Source of the DNA: Thermomicrobiales bacterium | GTDB taxonomy: Bacteria > Chloroflexota > Chloroflexia > Thermomicrobiales > UBA6265 | NCBI GenBank assembly: GCA_019637585.1 | Contig: JAHBVL010000002.1 | Coordinates: 640,813 to 704,812, forward strand | Length of the DNA: 64,000 nucleotides | Reading direction: 5' to 3' | Shown here: one piece after another, positions 35,483 through 43,974 of the stretch | How positions within the stretch are numbered: position 1 is the first letter of the stretch | How the letters are laid out: each line of letters starts with the position of its first letter | Position numbers and translations under genes: made by a program | Notes under the pieces: generated by a model | What the model saw: only the letters and a program-made list of their open reading frames with translations | Database searches by the model: none | Told to the model about the DNA's origin: nothing

Positions 35483-36713
35483 CCTCGGACCGGAAGATAT
35501 ACAGCGGCACCGGATTGCCGAACCGGGCGATCGGGCGGTATCCGAGCTGGCCAAGATGCGCGTTGACGGCATTGAATGTGAAGTCGTGCACCAGCTCGGC
35601 AGCGATGACTGGCCGGTGCGTTTCGATGGTTCGCGCGGCTCCCCGGAGCACAGCATGCTCGTTCCCCTCGACATCGACTTTCAGCAGCGTGATGGGCATG
35701 TCACCGATGCGGGCGGCCAGTTCGTCGATGATGTCATCGATTGTCCGCACCTCGACGGTCTGCGCGTTCTCGTCTGTTCTCCATTTACCGCCGGCGCGAA
35801 CCTGAATGCTCCCGGCATTTCGTTCCCATCCGGGTGGCCGGTGGATGACCGCGGTCTCCGCTTTCGAACCGGCGGCGACACGCAGCGCAACGACGGAAGT
35901 CAGGCCATTCGCCGCAAGATTGTGCTGAAGCAGCCGGTAGTTCTCGGATACCGGTTCGAGCGCGATGACCAGATCGGCAAGATATGCCGAGAGATAGACG
36001 GTGTGGTTTCCGATGTTCGCGCCGACATCGATCGCCACGCCGCGCCGCCTGACGACATAATGCAGAAATGTCAGCACATCGATCTCGTAGAAGGTTCCGT
36101 ATTCGCGCATGGTGCCGAAGATGAGATCGTCGGGGCCGGCCCCGGCGAAGGTGAAAACACGGGAGGCGGTCTGATCGGTCCGTCCCCGCGGAGCGAACGA
36201 GAAAGAGAATTCCAGGGCATCGGACTGCGCTGGCGACGGTCGGAAGGGCTCTTGCCCAACCGGAAAGTCGACGCCTTCAGCAATGACGGCAGCGACCTGA
36301 CTGGCGCTCACGCCAGGCAGTTCCGGCAAGACCGAAACCGGGAACGGCACATCGGGGCAATCGTCATCGGCCGTGAAGATCATGTCGGGACCGAGTACGC
36401 CAATCTCCTGCGCCAGAGACAATCCATCGACGATGACCACGGCATCGACGTCGCGGAGGGCCCCGACAAGGCGGGCCCGCTCCCTTTCCGGCGTGAATGG
36501 GCGACCCGGCCCCTTCAGCACACGAGTCGAGGAGTCGTCGAAGAGCGCGACCACGAGACGATCACTCGATTGCGCCGCCCGCTCGATCAGCGCGATATGG
36601 CCGCTGTGCAGGAGGTCGAACGCCCCATGGACGAGCCCGACCCGTTGTCCCTCCTGCTGCCAGCTCTTCACGCGGCCCGCGACGCTCTCGAGATGGGTTG
36701 CATCGATCGCCAT
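35451..36713 (-). CDS. Nucleotidyltransferase-FkbM methyltransferase fusion
   Basis: The protein of 420 residues joins two enzymes. Residues 20-150 form a cytidylyltransferase-like domain: VHGAFDLLHSGHIALI with the H-x-G-H motif (36-39) and LKGPGRPFTPERERARLV. Residues 200-410 are an FkbM-type SAM methyltransferase: AIDVGANIGNHTVYL, ALEPVSENYRLLQHNL, LLKVDVEGNEHAVLRG. FkbM enzymes methylate sugar hydroxyls. The fusion may activate a sugar or polyol phosphate as a CDP derivative and also methylate the glycan. I know no family with both in this order. The start ATG is preceded by AAGGATCC. Confidence 0.85.
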   Translation of the reverse strand: MAIDATHLESVAGRVKSWQQEGQRVGLVHGAFDLLHSGHIALIERAAQSSDRLVVALFDDSSTRVLKGPGRPFTPERERARLVGALRDVDAVVIVDGLSLAQEIGVLGPDMIFTADDDCPDVPFPVSVLPELPGVSASQVAAVIAEGVDFPVGQEPFRPSPAQSDALEFSFSFAPRGRTDQTASRVFTFAGAGPDDLIFGTMREYGTFYEIDVLTFLHYVVRRRGVAIDVGANIGNHTVYLSAYLADLVIALEPVSENYRLLQHNLAANGLTSVVALRVAAGSKAETAVIHRPPGWERNAGSIQVRAGGKWRTDENAQTVEVRTIDDIIDELAARIGDMPITLLKVDVEGNEHAVLRGAARTIETHRPVIAAELVHDFTFNAVNAHLGQLGYRPIARFGNPVPLYIFRSEATRGATPAAP

Positions 36714-36771
36714 TCAGGATCCTTCGCCGGACGAGCAGGTCCATGAGAGAATCGCACCACCAAGAAGCGGG

Positions 36772-37593
36772 GTGAACAACCGTCATGATATCGCTGAGCT
36801 GAGCACGTACGTGGTTCTACGACACACCCATCAACCCTGGAATGCCAGTCCGCCCAAGGTCTCCATGATTCTGACCACCCGGGACCGGCCGAAGTTCATG
36901 GAAATGGCTCTGGCCTGTTTCCAGCATCAGACCTATCCCAACCGGGAGTTGATCATTGTCGACGACGGCGATGCGCAGCCAGTCGACGAGCAAAGCGCAA
37001 GGCGTGTGGGGGCGACGTTGATCCGCACGCCACCTGGCACGCCCCTCGGTGACAAGCTCAACATCGGATGCGACGCCGCCACCGGGCTCCTCTGTCAGAA
37101 GATGGACGACGACGACTGGTACGGTCCCGATTTCGAGATCACCATGGTGCAAGCAGCACTCAGCCGCTGGACCGACGCCTGCCGCCCGATCGTGGGAATC
37201 GTCACACCCTTCCGGTTCTTCAACCTGGTGAGCTGGGAGGTCCGGCAAACCCCACAGGGGAACGTACCGGGCGCGACATTGATCTTCGCCAGGCAGGACT
37301 GGCGCGAGCACCCCTTCCGGTCGCTGCCGGGGGATGAGGATGTCTGGTTCTTTCTCGACCACCTGGCGCACGGCGCGGCCGTGGCGCGAGTCAATGGTCT
37401 GCAGCACTACCTGGCGATCCGGCATCGGGGACTGAACACCGAACGGGGCCATACATGGGTCAATCAGTGGACTGGTCAGGCGCTGGAGGACGATCTGCTG
37501 TCGCTCGATCTCGTTCCCGGCGGACCGGAATCGATCCTGCCCCGCTGGGCAATCGATTTCTATCAGGGCATGCTCATTTCACCACCGGCGTGA
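36772..37593 (+). CDS. Glycosyltransferase family 2
   Basis: The protein of 273 residues is a GT-A enzyme. KVSMILTTRDRPKFMEMAL, then ELIIVDDGDAQPVDE and LCQKMDDDDWYGPDFE, give the metal-binding acidic motifs, and FRSLPGDEDVWFFLDHLAHG is a likely acceptor-binding helix. It probably uses UDP- or GDP-sugars. The GTG at 36772 is chosen because AAGAAGCGGG stands upstream; an ATG at 36785 is out of frame and ends at once. Its C-terminus overlaps the convergent LLM gene by 20 nt. Confidence 0.8.
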   Translation: MNNRHDIAELSTYVVLRHTHQPWNASPPKVSMILTTRDRPKFMEMALACFQHQTYPNRELIIVDDGDAQPVDEQSARRVGATLIRTPPGTPLGDKLNIGCDAATGLLCQKMDDDDWYGPDFEITMVQAALSRWTDACRPIVGIVTPFRFFNLVSWEVRQTPQGNVPGATLIFARQDWREHPFRSLPGDEDVWFFLDHLAHGAAVARVNGLQHYLAIRHRGLNTERGHTWVNQWTGQALEDDLLSLDLVPGGPESILPRWAIDFYQGMLISPPA

Positions 37594-38506
37594 ATCCTCG
37601 TTCGCTCCGGATAGCCGCCACCCGCTCCCGTACCGCTGGCGCGATCTCGTCGATGAACATTCTCAACCGGGGAGCCGTCGGCACACCCCAGAGAATGAAC
37701 GAGGAGAACCCAATATCGACTGCGAGATGGGTCAACACCTCGACCCAGTGATCGCGAGGCCCGACGATCTGACTGTCGTCATCGGAGCTGCCTGACTCGA
37801 CGAGGGGAGCCACGTCGCCGCCGACGTTGTAGATGCGGCGAATCGCCGCGGGGTCCCGTCCAGCGGTTTGGGCAGCCAGGTCGATGATCGCGTTCGACGT
37901 GATTGCCTGCGCTGGAGACACATATGCCATGGACGGCACCCAGCCATCCCCCGTCTCACCAGTCAGCTGCAGCGCGCGCGGACCGATGACGCCCAGCCAG
38001 ATCTGCATGTCGTGCGCCGGGATCGGTCCCGGTCGCGCTCCCATCGCTCTGTAGTGTTCGCCCGAGATGCGCAGCGAGCGACCCGTGTTCCAGGCCCGAA
38101 TGAGCTCGATCGACTCCCGAAGCGCACCCAATGCTTCTTTCGGCTGGCGTACGGGTCCGCCCATCCCTTTGATGGCATCCCAGAATGCGCCGGCGCCCAA
38201 ACCCAGCTCGAATCGGCCATTGCTCAGCTGATCGAGGGTCGCCGCCTGCTTGGCCAGCATCGCCGGTGGCCGCAGCGGCAGGTTGGCGACATCGGGGAAA
38301 ATCCGGACCCGCGTCGTCTGGGCCAGGATGAATGCCGATAGCGTCAGCGCGTCGAAATGCTTCGCCTGGTAGGGGTGATCCTGGATACCGATCAGGTCGT
38401 AGCCCAGCTCGTCGATGATGCCGGCGATCTCCAGTGTCCGCTGCGGATCGCCGCTTGCCGGGTCCAGAAAAAACCCGAATTCAATGTCATGACCATAGTC
38501 GGGCAT
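37574..38506 (-). CDS. LLM-class flavin/F420-dependent oxidoreductase
   Basis: The protein of 310 residues has the bacterial luciferase fold with FGFFLDPASGDPQRTLE at the start, YDLIGIQDHPYQAKHFDAL, LDQLSNGRFELGLGAGAFWD near residue 97 and LWLGVIGPRALQLTGETGDGW in shorter run. These are the F420-binding family landmarks. The substrate is unknown. ATG 38506 follows GGAGAGGACATACG. An in-frame ATG 11 codons earlier lacks that. It is divergent from the hemerythrin-MarR pair with a palindrome between. Confidence 0.85.
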   Translation of the reverse strand: MPDYGHDIEFGFFLDPASGDPQRTLEIAGIIDELGYDLIGIQDHPYQAKHFDALTLSAFILAQTTRVRIFPDVANLPLRPPAMLAKQAATLDQLSNGRFELGLGAGAFWDAIKGMGGPVRQPKEALGALRESIELIRAWNTGRSLRISGEHYRAMGARPGPIPAHDMQIWLGVIGPRALQLTGETGDGWVPSMAYVSPAQAITSNAIIDLAAQTAGRDPAAIRRIYNVGGDVAPLVESGSSDDDSQIVGPRDHWVEVLTHLAVDIGFSSFILWGVPTAPRLRMFIDEIAPAVRERVAAIRSERGFTPVVK

Positions 38507-38563
38507 CGTATGTCCTCTCCAAGAATCGATCGATGGCAACCATCAATCGCTGTATGATATATT

Positions 38564-38573
38564 CATGCGCATG
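38564..38573. promoter_or_regulatory. Palindromic operator candidate before hemerythrin-MarR pair
   Basis: CATGCGCATG is a perfect 10-bp palindrome inside the AT-rich stretch 38551-38580 between divergent genes. It resembles the TATGCG/CGCATA core of the other MarR operator (6380-6395), so the MarR product at 39135 may bind here. Confidence 0.4.
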
Positions 38574-38605
38574 TATCTAACAAGATCGCCCAGGATTGAC
38601 TATTG

Positions 38606-39130
38606 GTGACAGACACATCGATCTACCACAACACTGAACGCGCAGAGGGGATGCTCCGCGAGCTCCTCTATATCCACACCCTTCTCAGACGTGACCTGGC
38701 GAGAGTCAACAAGCTGGCCGAAGAGGTTCGGTCTGGTCATCCCGTCCAGCATATCGTCGACACGGTCCGCGATCTGGAAACGAATAGCCCGCTCTGGCGA
38801 TTGCGCGATGGTTGCTGGCGATACTGCCGCTTCGTGCATGGTCATCACACGCTGGAAGACGCCGCACTCTTTCCCATGGCCCGGCGCGCCGATCCTTCCC
38901 TCCATTCCGTCATCGACAAACTCGAGGAAGACCATCTGGTCGTGCACCACATCACCGAGCGCATCGCCGAGCTTGCCGCAACCGTTGCGGAACAGGACAG
39001 CTTCGAACGTCGCGCCGACCTCACGGAAGCGCTGAACGATCTGGAGCACCATCTACTAACCCATCTGACATTCGAGGAAGCCTCGCTCGGACCACTTCTC
39101 TCATCGTGGGACAGCTGGCCGAGGGGGTGA
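38606..39130 (+). CDS. Hemerythrin-domain protein
   Basis: The protein of about 174 residues is mostly helical with the hemerythrin iron ligands: His in LLYIHTLLRRDL, FVHGHHTLEDAALFP with H-x-x-x-E, LVVHHITERI, and LEHHLLTHLTFEEASLGP. The di-iron centre would bind oxygen, nitric oxide or peroxide. Start is GTG 38606 (a TTG stands directly before it). The next gene, a MarR regulator, begins 4 nt after the stop, so the pair is co-expressed and might sense and respond to oxidative or nitrosative stress. Confidence 0.8.
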   Translation: MTDTSIYHNTERAEGMLRELLYIHTLLRRDLARVNKLAEEVRSGHPVQHIVDTVRDLETNSPLWRLRDGCWRYCRFVHGHHTLEDAALFPMARRADPSLHSVIDKLEEDHLVVHHITERIAELAATVAEQDSFERRADLTEALNDLEHHLLTHLTFEEASLGPLLSSWDSWPRG

Positions 39131-39134
39131 TCAG

Positions 39135-39599
39135 ATGGCCAATGACGCCGAGAACACCCCAGTCGCCTGTATCCGGGCGTGGCATGCGCTCCGGGAGATG
39201 CACGATCGCGTTTCCCGGCAGATCGAAGCAGCACTTGCCGCCTGCTGCACGCTGTCGTCGACCGAGCTCCGGGCGCTTGTTGTCATCCAGGAGCATGGCG
39301 CCGGCGGCATTCGTCTGACGTCGCTCTGCCAGCACACTGATCTCAGCCAGCCGGCTGTGTCACGACTCGTCGAGCGGCTGGAAGAGCGGGGGCTGATCGA
39401 GCGGCACATCGATGACCTCGACCGGCGCAGTGTCCTCCTCCGTCTCACCGCCGAAGGCGAAACGCTCACCCAGCGGGCCTCAGAAGTCCACGCAGCAACA
39501 GTCAGCGACGCACTCGGCACGCTGCTGGCCAGCGAAGACCAGCAACGGTTGCTCGAAGCACTCCAGCCGCCAAGCAACAGTCAGAATCCCACCCTGTAG
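39135..39599 (+). CDS. MarR-family regulator paired with hemerythrin
   Basis: The protein of 154 residues has the winged helix SLCQHTDLSQPAVSRLVERLEERG and wing DLDRRSVLLRLTAEG. It starts 4 nt after the hemerythrin stop, with GAGGGGGTGA as ribosome site. Cys37 and Cys38 (CC) and a third Cys (SLCQ) could give redox sensing, but this is inference. The stop codon TAG at 39597-39599 is part of the GTAGCGGC repeat that follows. Confidence 0.85.
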   Translation: MANDAENTPVACIRAWHALREMHDRVSRQIEAALAACCTLSSTELRALVVIQEHGAGGIRLTSLCQHTDLSQPAVSRLVERLEERGLIERHIDDLDRRSVLLRLTAEGETLTQRASEVHAATVSDALGTLLASEDQQRLLEALQPPSNSQNPTL

Positions 39600-39906
39600 C
39601 GGCGAGGCCTGCCTCGCTCGTCCACAACGACGCGCAACGCAGGCGTTGCCGCTACACGCCCGACCACACCGCCACCTGTAGCGGCGAGGCCCGCCTCGCT
39701 CGTCCATAACGACGGGCAACGCAGGCGTTGCCGCTACACCCCGGACCGCACCGCCACCTGTACCGGCGGGGCCTGCCTCGCTCGTCCGCAACGACGCGCA
39801 ACGCAGGCGTTGCCGCCACACCCCGGACCGCACCGCCGCCACCTGTAGCGGCGAGGCCCGCCTCGCTCGTCCACAACAACGGGCAACGCAGGCGTCGCCG
39901 CTACAT
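39594..39906 (+). repeat. 82-bp tandem repeat array, about four copies
   Basis: Units begin at 39594, 39676, 39758 and 39843. Each opens CTGTAGCGGCGAGGC (CTGTACCGGCGGGGC in unit 3) and ends GCCGCTACAC with TGTAGCGGC and GCCGCTACA as inverted ends. Inside are the hairpins CGAGGC-CTGCCTCG and AACGC-AGGCGTT. Unit spacing is 82, 82 and 85 nt. No gene is in 39600-39926. Confidence 0.85.
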
Positions 39907-39926
39907 CAAGACGGCGCTGCTGCTGA

Positions 39927-41549
39927 TCAATGGCTTGCCGGCACGATCAGCGACGCGTCGACCTCGGAGTCCTGCTCCTCAGCCGTCTTCTGGCTCGTCG
40001 CCACGACGTGACCGGTCCGCAGGGGAATCTCTTTCAGGAAGAGCACGACGATCAACGCCAGCACGATGATCGGTATAGCGAACAGAAAGATATCGGTGAT
40101 CGCATCGGTGTAGGCCGTCAGGACGAGCGTGCGGGTCGGCTCTTCGAGCTGTTGAATCGCCTGGACATCGTTCGTGTTGATCTCTCCACCGGTCAGCGTC
40201 AGACCTGAACCGGCGAATTCGTCAGCCAGATAGGCGGCCAAACGGGATGTCAGCACCGCACCAAAGAGGGCCGCGCCGATGGCGCCGCCCAGCGAGCGCC
40301 CGAAGGTCGTCGCACTGGTGGCCACACCCATATCCCGCATCTCGACCGCGTTCTGGATCGGCGTGACGATCGTCATCATGGCCAGACCGAGACCGGTGCC
40401 GAAGAGGAAGGCGTAGATCGCCACCTGCCAATAGGGCGTATCCATCGAAATCTGGCTGAGCAGGAAGAGGGCGATGAGCAGAGTGACCGACCCGATGATC
40501 GGAAAGATCTTGTACTTGCCGGTTCGGGTGATGAGCTGTCCGGAAACGATCGACATGGAAAACATGCCGACCACCATCGGCAACATCCCCATTCCCGATT
40601 GCGTCGGGGTGAACCCCTTGACCGCCTGCAGATAGAGCGGCAGATAGATGGCTCCGCCAAAGATTGCGAACCCGATCAGAAAGCCGAAGGCATTGCCGAC
40701 GGAGAAGATCGGGTTGCGGAAGAGTCGCATCGGAATGATCGGTTCTTCGGCGCGCAGCTCGATGAAGACGAATAGCACCGCCAGCACAGCCGCCGCAATG
40801 ACCAACGCCAGTGCCTGGGGTTCGGTCCAGCCGTAGTGCTCGCCCGCCCAGTTGAGATAGAGGAGCAACGACGTGACGGCAGCAACGATCGTGGCCGCGC
40901 CCAGATAGTCGATCTTCTGCTTGCGTTTGATCACCGGCATCTTCAGCACCATCGAGGTGATCACCAGCGCCGCGATACCCACCGGCAGATTGATATAGAA
41001 AATCCATCGCCAGCTGATGGCATCGGTGAGCCAGCCGCCCAGCAGCGGTCCGGCGATGCTCGAAACCCCGAACACCGCGCCGAAATACCCTTGATAGCGC
41101 CCTCGTTCGCGGGCCGGAATGACATCGCCGATGATGGCGAAGGCAATCGCCATCAGACCGCCGCCGCCGATGCCCTGAATCGCCCGAAACGCGATCAGCT
41201 GCGGCATGGTCTGGGCCAGACCGCAGAGCATCGATCCGATCAGGAAGATGATGATCGTCGCCTGAAAGATGATCCGGCGGCCATACAGGTCGGAAATCTT
41301 GCCCCAGAGTGGTGTCGAGGCCGTTGAGGTGAGCAGATAGGCCGTGACCACCCAGGCCAGATGGTTCAGCCCACCGAGATCACTGACGATGCGGGGCAGT
41401 GCCGTGCCGACGATGCTCTGGTCGAGAGCGGCCAGCAGCATGCCCGACATCAGCCCTATCAGGATGATCTGAATCTCACGGTGAGAGAATGACGGCATCT
41501 GGATATCGGCTGGATCGGCCGTTCCGGCTGCCGCGGACTTCGATGACAT
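39927..41549 (-). CDS. DHA2-family (EmrB-type) MFS drug exporter
   Basis: This is a proton antiporter of 540 residues with 14 predicted helices. LLAALDQSIVGTALPRI in helix 1 is motif D1, WGKISDLYGRRII motif A, and GVSSIAGPLLGGWLTD motif C. It carries a hydrophilic extension near 480 (NTNDVQAIQQLEEP) and a charged C-terminus. GGGGGACAACGCAC precedes the ATG. It is divergent from a TetR gene with a perfect palindrome between, so efflux is probably repressed by that regulator. The substrate is unknown; the ring-cleaving dioxygenase nearby hints at aromatic compounds. Confidence 0.9.
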   Translation of the reverse strand: MSSKSAAAGTADPADIQMPSFSHREIQIILIGLMSGMLLAALDQSIVGTALPRIVSDLGGLNHLAWVVTAYLLTSTASTPLWGKISDLYGRRIIFQATIIIFLIGSMLCGLAQTMPQLIAFRAIQGIGGGGLMAIAFAIIGDVIPARERGRYQGYFGAVFGVSSIAGPLLGGWLTDAISWRWIFYINLPVGIAALVITSMVLKMPVIKRKQKIDYLGAATIVAAVTSLLLYLNWAGEHYGWTEPQALALVIAAAVLAVLFVFIELRAEEPIIPMRLFRNPIFSVGNAFGFLIGFAIFGGAIYLPLYLQAVKGFTPTQSGMGMLPMVVGMFSMSIVSGQLITRTGKYKIFPIIGSVTLLIALFLLSQISMDTPYWQVAIYAFLFGTGLGLAMMTIVTPIQNAVEMRDMGVATSATTFGRSLGGAIGAALFGAVLTSRLAAYLADEFAGSGLTLTGGEINTNDVQAIQQLEEPTRTLVLTAYTDAITDIFLFAIPIIVLALIVVLFLKEIPLRTGHVVATSQKTAEEQDSEVDASLIVPASH

Positions 41550-41613
41550 GTGCGTTGTCCCCCTGATGTATGGTGACCTCAGCGCGGGTCAGCGATCGAC
41601 GCCTAGAAGTCAC

Positions 41614-41633
41614 CCAACCAACCGGTTGGTTGG
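41614..41633. promoter_or_regulatory. TetR operator, 20-bp perfect palindrome
   Basis: CCAACCAACCGGTTGGTTGG is a perfect palindrome 59 nt upstream of the TetR ATG and 65 nt from the exporter ATG. On the plus strand TTGGTT inside it stands 18 nt from TATACT (41650-41655), so repressor binding would cover the -35 box of tetR. The exporter promoter is less clear. Confidence 0.8.
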
Positions 41634-41691
41634 TGCGCAGGCAGAAGACTATACTGACCGGGTTGAAGCATGTCAATAGGTCGAACGGGAA

Positions 41692-42312
41692 ATGATGGAA
41701 ACGAGTCGAAACTGCGAATCTGAGAGCCGCAACCGCATTCTGCAGGCGGCCTATCCCCTCTTCGTCGAGCATGGGTACAACGCCGTCTCGATGCAGCAGG
41801 TGGCAGACGCGGTTTCGGTGAACAAAGCGACGCTCTATCACCATTTCCGCAACAAAGACGCGATGTTTCTGGCCGTCGTTCAGGTGGCATTGCGGCGTAC
41901 CCACGAAAACGTCGCCGCGATCGTCCGGGAAGGGGGGCCAGCGCAGGAGCAGATGGTTCGCGTGGCCACCATGATGTTTCAGTCACATCAGAGTGACCTC
42001 GGACGCCTGATGACCGACCTCTACGAGAATCTGCCTGCAGAAGCCCGGTTGTCGATGATGAAGGAATCCGCCCCCTGGGATCTCTACGACCAGGTATTCA
42101 CCAGCGCGGTGCAGTCGGGAGAGCTGCCGGCGCTCGACGTCCCCATGGCCACGAACATGTTCATCGGTCTCGTCCACGGACAGGCCTGGGCCCGCAAGGT
42201 CGGGCGGATCGCCGCTCCACCGGGAGAAACGGAAGCGCGCACTCTGATCGACGTCCTCTTCGCCGGTCTCCGCGGTTCACCACTGATCGCCCCACCACCA
42301 GGCAGCGCGTAG
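41692..42312 (+). CDS. TetR-family repressor of the DHA2 exporter
   Basis: The protein of 206 residues has the TetR helix-turn-helix at residues 12-58 (AAYPLFVEHGYNAVSMQQVADAV, split by turn, then NKATLYHHFRNKDAMF). The C-terminal ligand domain has GLVHGQAWARK. It is divergent from the DHA2 exporter, with a perfect 20-bp palindrome between. The ligand is unknown. Its stop TAG (42310-42312) lies in a repeated GTAGCCTCGCCAT hairpin. Confidence 0.9.
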   Translation: MMETSRNCESESRNRILQAAYPLFVEHGYNAVSMQQVADAVSVNKATLYHHFRNKDAMFLAVVQVALRRTHENVAAIVREGGPAQEQMVRVATMMFQSHQSDLGRLMTDLYENLPAEARLSMMKESAPWDLYDQVFTSAVQSGELPALDVPMATNMFIGLVHGQAWARKVGRIAAPPGETEARTLIDVLFAGLRGSPLIAPPPGSA

Positions 42313-42331
42313 CCTCGCCATTCATGGCGCT
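42309..42331. repeat. GTAGCCTCGCCAT hairpin element, copy 2
   Basis: GTAGCCTCGCCATTCATGGC carries the hairpin CGCCAT-TC-ATGGCG and is followed by TTTT. It could terminate the TetR transcript. It matches the element at 25167-25189; both begin or end in a gene's stop codon. Confidence 0.55.
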
Positions 42332-42360
42332 TTTCGCACCCCTGCGTTCGTGTCGCAGGT

Positions 42361-43302
42361 TCAGTCGATCGATTTCAGGTTGGCGATGATCTCCGCCCGG
42401 CGCGGTTCGAGGAACGGGGGAAGGACGACTTTTTCGCCGAGGGTTTCCTCATCCTCGTCCACCCCAAAACCCGGGCCGTCCGTGGCGATCTCGAACAGAA
42501 TCCCGTTCGGCTCGCGGAAGTAGAGACTGCGGAACCAGTAGCGATCGACCTTGCCGCTGTTGCGCACACCCATCTCGTTCAACCGCTCGGCCCAGGCGTC
42601 GTAGTCACCGTCCGGTGTGCGAAAAGCAACATGGTGGGCGCCTCCGGCGCCCTGTCGCGACGAAGGCAGGTCGGGTTGGTCCACGACGTGCAGCTCAGCG
42701 CCGGCGCCGCCCGGTCCCATCTCGTAGACGTGGACCTGCTCGCTGGCATCGTTGGGGTAGGTGCGCGCCGGACGCATATTCATGACCGATTGGAGAATAT
42801 GATCGGTCCGCTCCAGTGTCGGCACACTCAGGGAGATCGGTCCCAGACCGCGAATCTGGTACTCGCTCGGAACAGGACTCCGATCCCACGGAAAGACCTC
42901 TCCCGCGCCCCCATCGTCGATCAACGCCAGTCGCTGTCCCTCCGGATCCTCGAACTCCAGGGTGGCGCGGCCATCCCGTTCCTCGACCGATCCGATCGTC
43001 ACACCAAGCGCTCGTAGTCGTTCCTGCCACCAGGCAAACGCATCATCTCCCGCAATCCGCAGTGCCGTGCGGACGATCGACCGGCCACCCCGTCGCTCTG
43101 GTTGGACCGGCCAATCGAAAAAGGTCATGTCCGTGCCGGGACTGCCCTTGGCGTCGGCATAGAAGAGATGGTAGGCAGAGACATCGTCCTGATTGACGCT
43201 CCGCTTGACCAGCCGCATCCCCAGACCCTCGGTGTAGAAGCGCTTGTTCTCGCGGATCTGCGCCGAAATGGCGGTCAGATGGTGAATACCCGTGAAGTCC
43301 AT
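42361..43302 (-). CDS. Ring-cleaving dioxygenase / VOC protein (MhqA/MhqO type)
   Basis: The protein of 313 residues has two VOC modules. [19 protein letters not shown] starts the first with the metal His, [15 protein letters not shown] the second, and [18 protein letters not shown] with [19 protein letters not shown] supply the remaining His and Glu ligands. Such proteins are annotated as hydroquinone-cleaving dioxygenases or glyoxalase-like. It stands downstream of the TetR gene but on the opposite strand. A weak GGAAAGCGAG precedes the ATG. Confidence 0.85.
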   Translation of the reverse strand: MDFTGIHHLTAISAQIRENKRFYTEGLGMRLVKRSVNQDDVSAYHLFYADAKGSPGTDMTFFDWPVQPERRGGRSIVRTALRIAGDDAFAWWQERLRALGVTIGSVEERDGRATLEFEDPEGQRLALIDDGGAGEVFPWDRSPVPSEYQIRGLGPISLSVPTLERTDHILQSVMNMRPARTYPNDASEQVHVYEMGPGGAGAELHVVDQPDLPSSRQGAGGAHHVAFRTPDGDYDAWAERLNEMGVRNSGKVDRYWFRSLYFREPNGILFEIATDGPGFGVDEDEETLGEKVVLPPFLEPRRAEIIANLKSID

Positions 43303-43398
43303 TGATGTACTCGCTTTCCAGGAGCTGGTTCTTGAAACCTGCTCCCACCTCCGGCAATAGTAGTCGCCGGGTCACTGACTGACGCTACACTGCCGGTC

Positions 43399-43911
43399 AT
43401 GACAGACGCCCTCTCCCAATCGACCACCGCCGAGAACGAACCCTCGATCTATCTGGACGCCGACGCGTGTCCAGTCAAGGACACCATCTACAAAGTGGCG
43501 GAACGCTACAACGTTCCCCTCTTCGTCGTGGCCAACGCACCGATGCGCATACCGTCATCGTCCGGATTGCGAGCGAAGCTGGTGGTCGTCCCCGGCGCAA
43601 TGGACGCTGCGGACGACTGGATCGCGGAACGCGCCATTCCCGGCGATCTGGTGTTGACCGCCGACATCCCGCTGGCGTCGCGGACCGTGACCAACGGAAT
43701 CAAAACGCTCGACTTCAGGGGACGAGAGTTCACAGACGCCAGCATCGGCAACGCCCTCGCCTCCCGCGAGATCAACGCCTACCTCCGGGCTCTGGGCGAG
43801 GGAGGCGGCGGCCCGCCAGCATTCAGCACCAAGGATCGCGGCAAATTCGCTTCCCTCCTGGACAACGTCGTGAGCAATCTGGCCCGCCACCGGGGCACAA
43901 ACAACGCCTGA
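43399..43911 (+). CDS. YaiI/YqxD family DUF188 protein (UPF0178)
   Basis: The protein of 170 residues has YLDADACPVKDTIYKVAERY at the start (residues 18-37) and VVPGAMDAADDWIAERA, with LVLTADIPLASR and GREFTDASIGNALASRE. These are the conserved blocks of DUF188, a PIN-like fold of unknown function, possibly a nuclease since it retains clustered Asp residues. The mRNA appears leaderless: TACACT (43386-43391) ends 7 nt before the ATG and no ribosome site is present. Confidence 0.85.
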   Translation: MTDALSQSTTAENEPSIYLDADACPVKDTIYKVAERYNVPLFVVANAPMRIPSSSGLRAKLVVVPGAMDAADDWIAERAIPGDLVLTADIPLASRTVTNGIKTLDFRGREFTDASIGNALASREINAYLRALGEGGGGPPAFSTKDRGKFASLLDNVVSNLARHRGTNNA

Positions 43912-43974
43912 GAAAGACGGTCATCCCGAGTCAACATGCCGGGCGCCGGCACCAGCGTGGCATCAAGAAGCACC

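Noticed and set aside
39594-39906. CRISPR array
   Set aside because: Units are 82 nt and similar along their whole length; there are no short repeats with unique spacers, and no cas genes are present.
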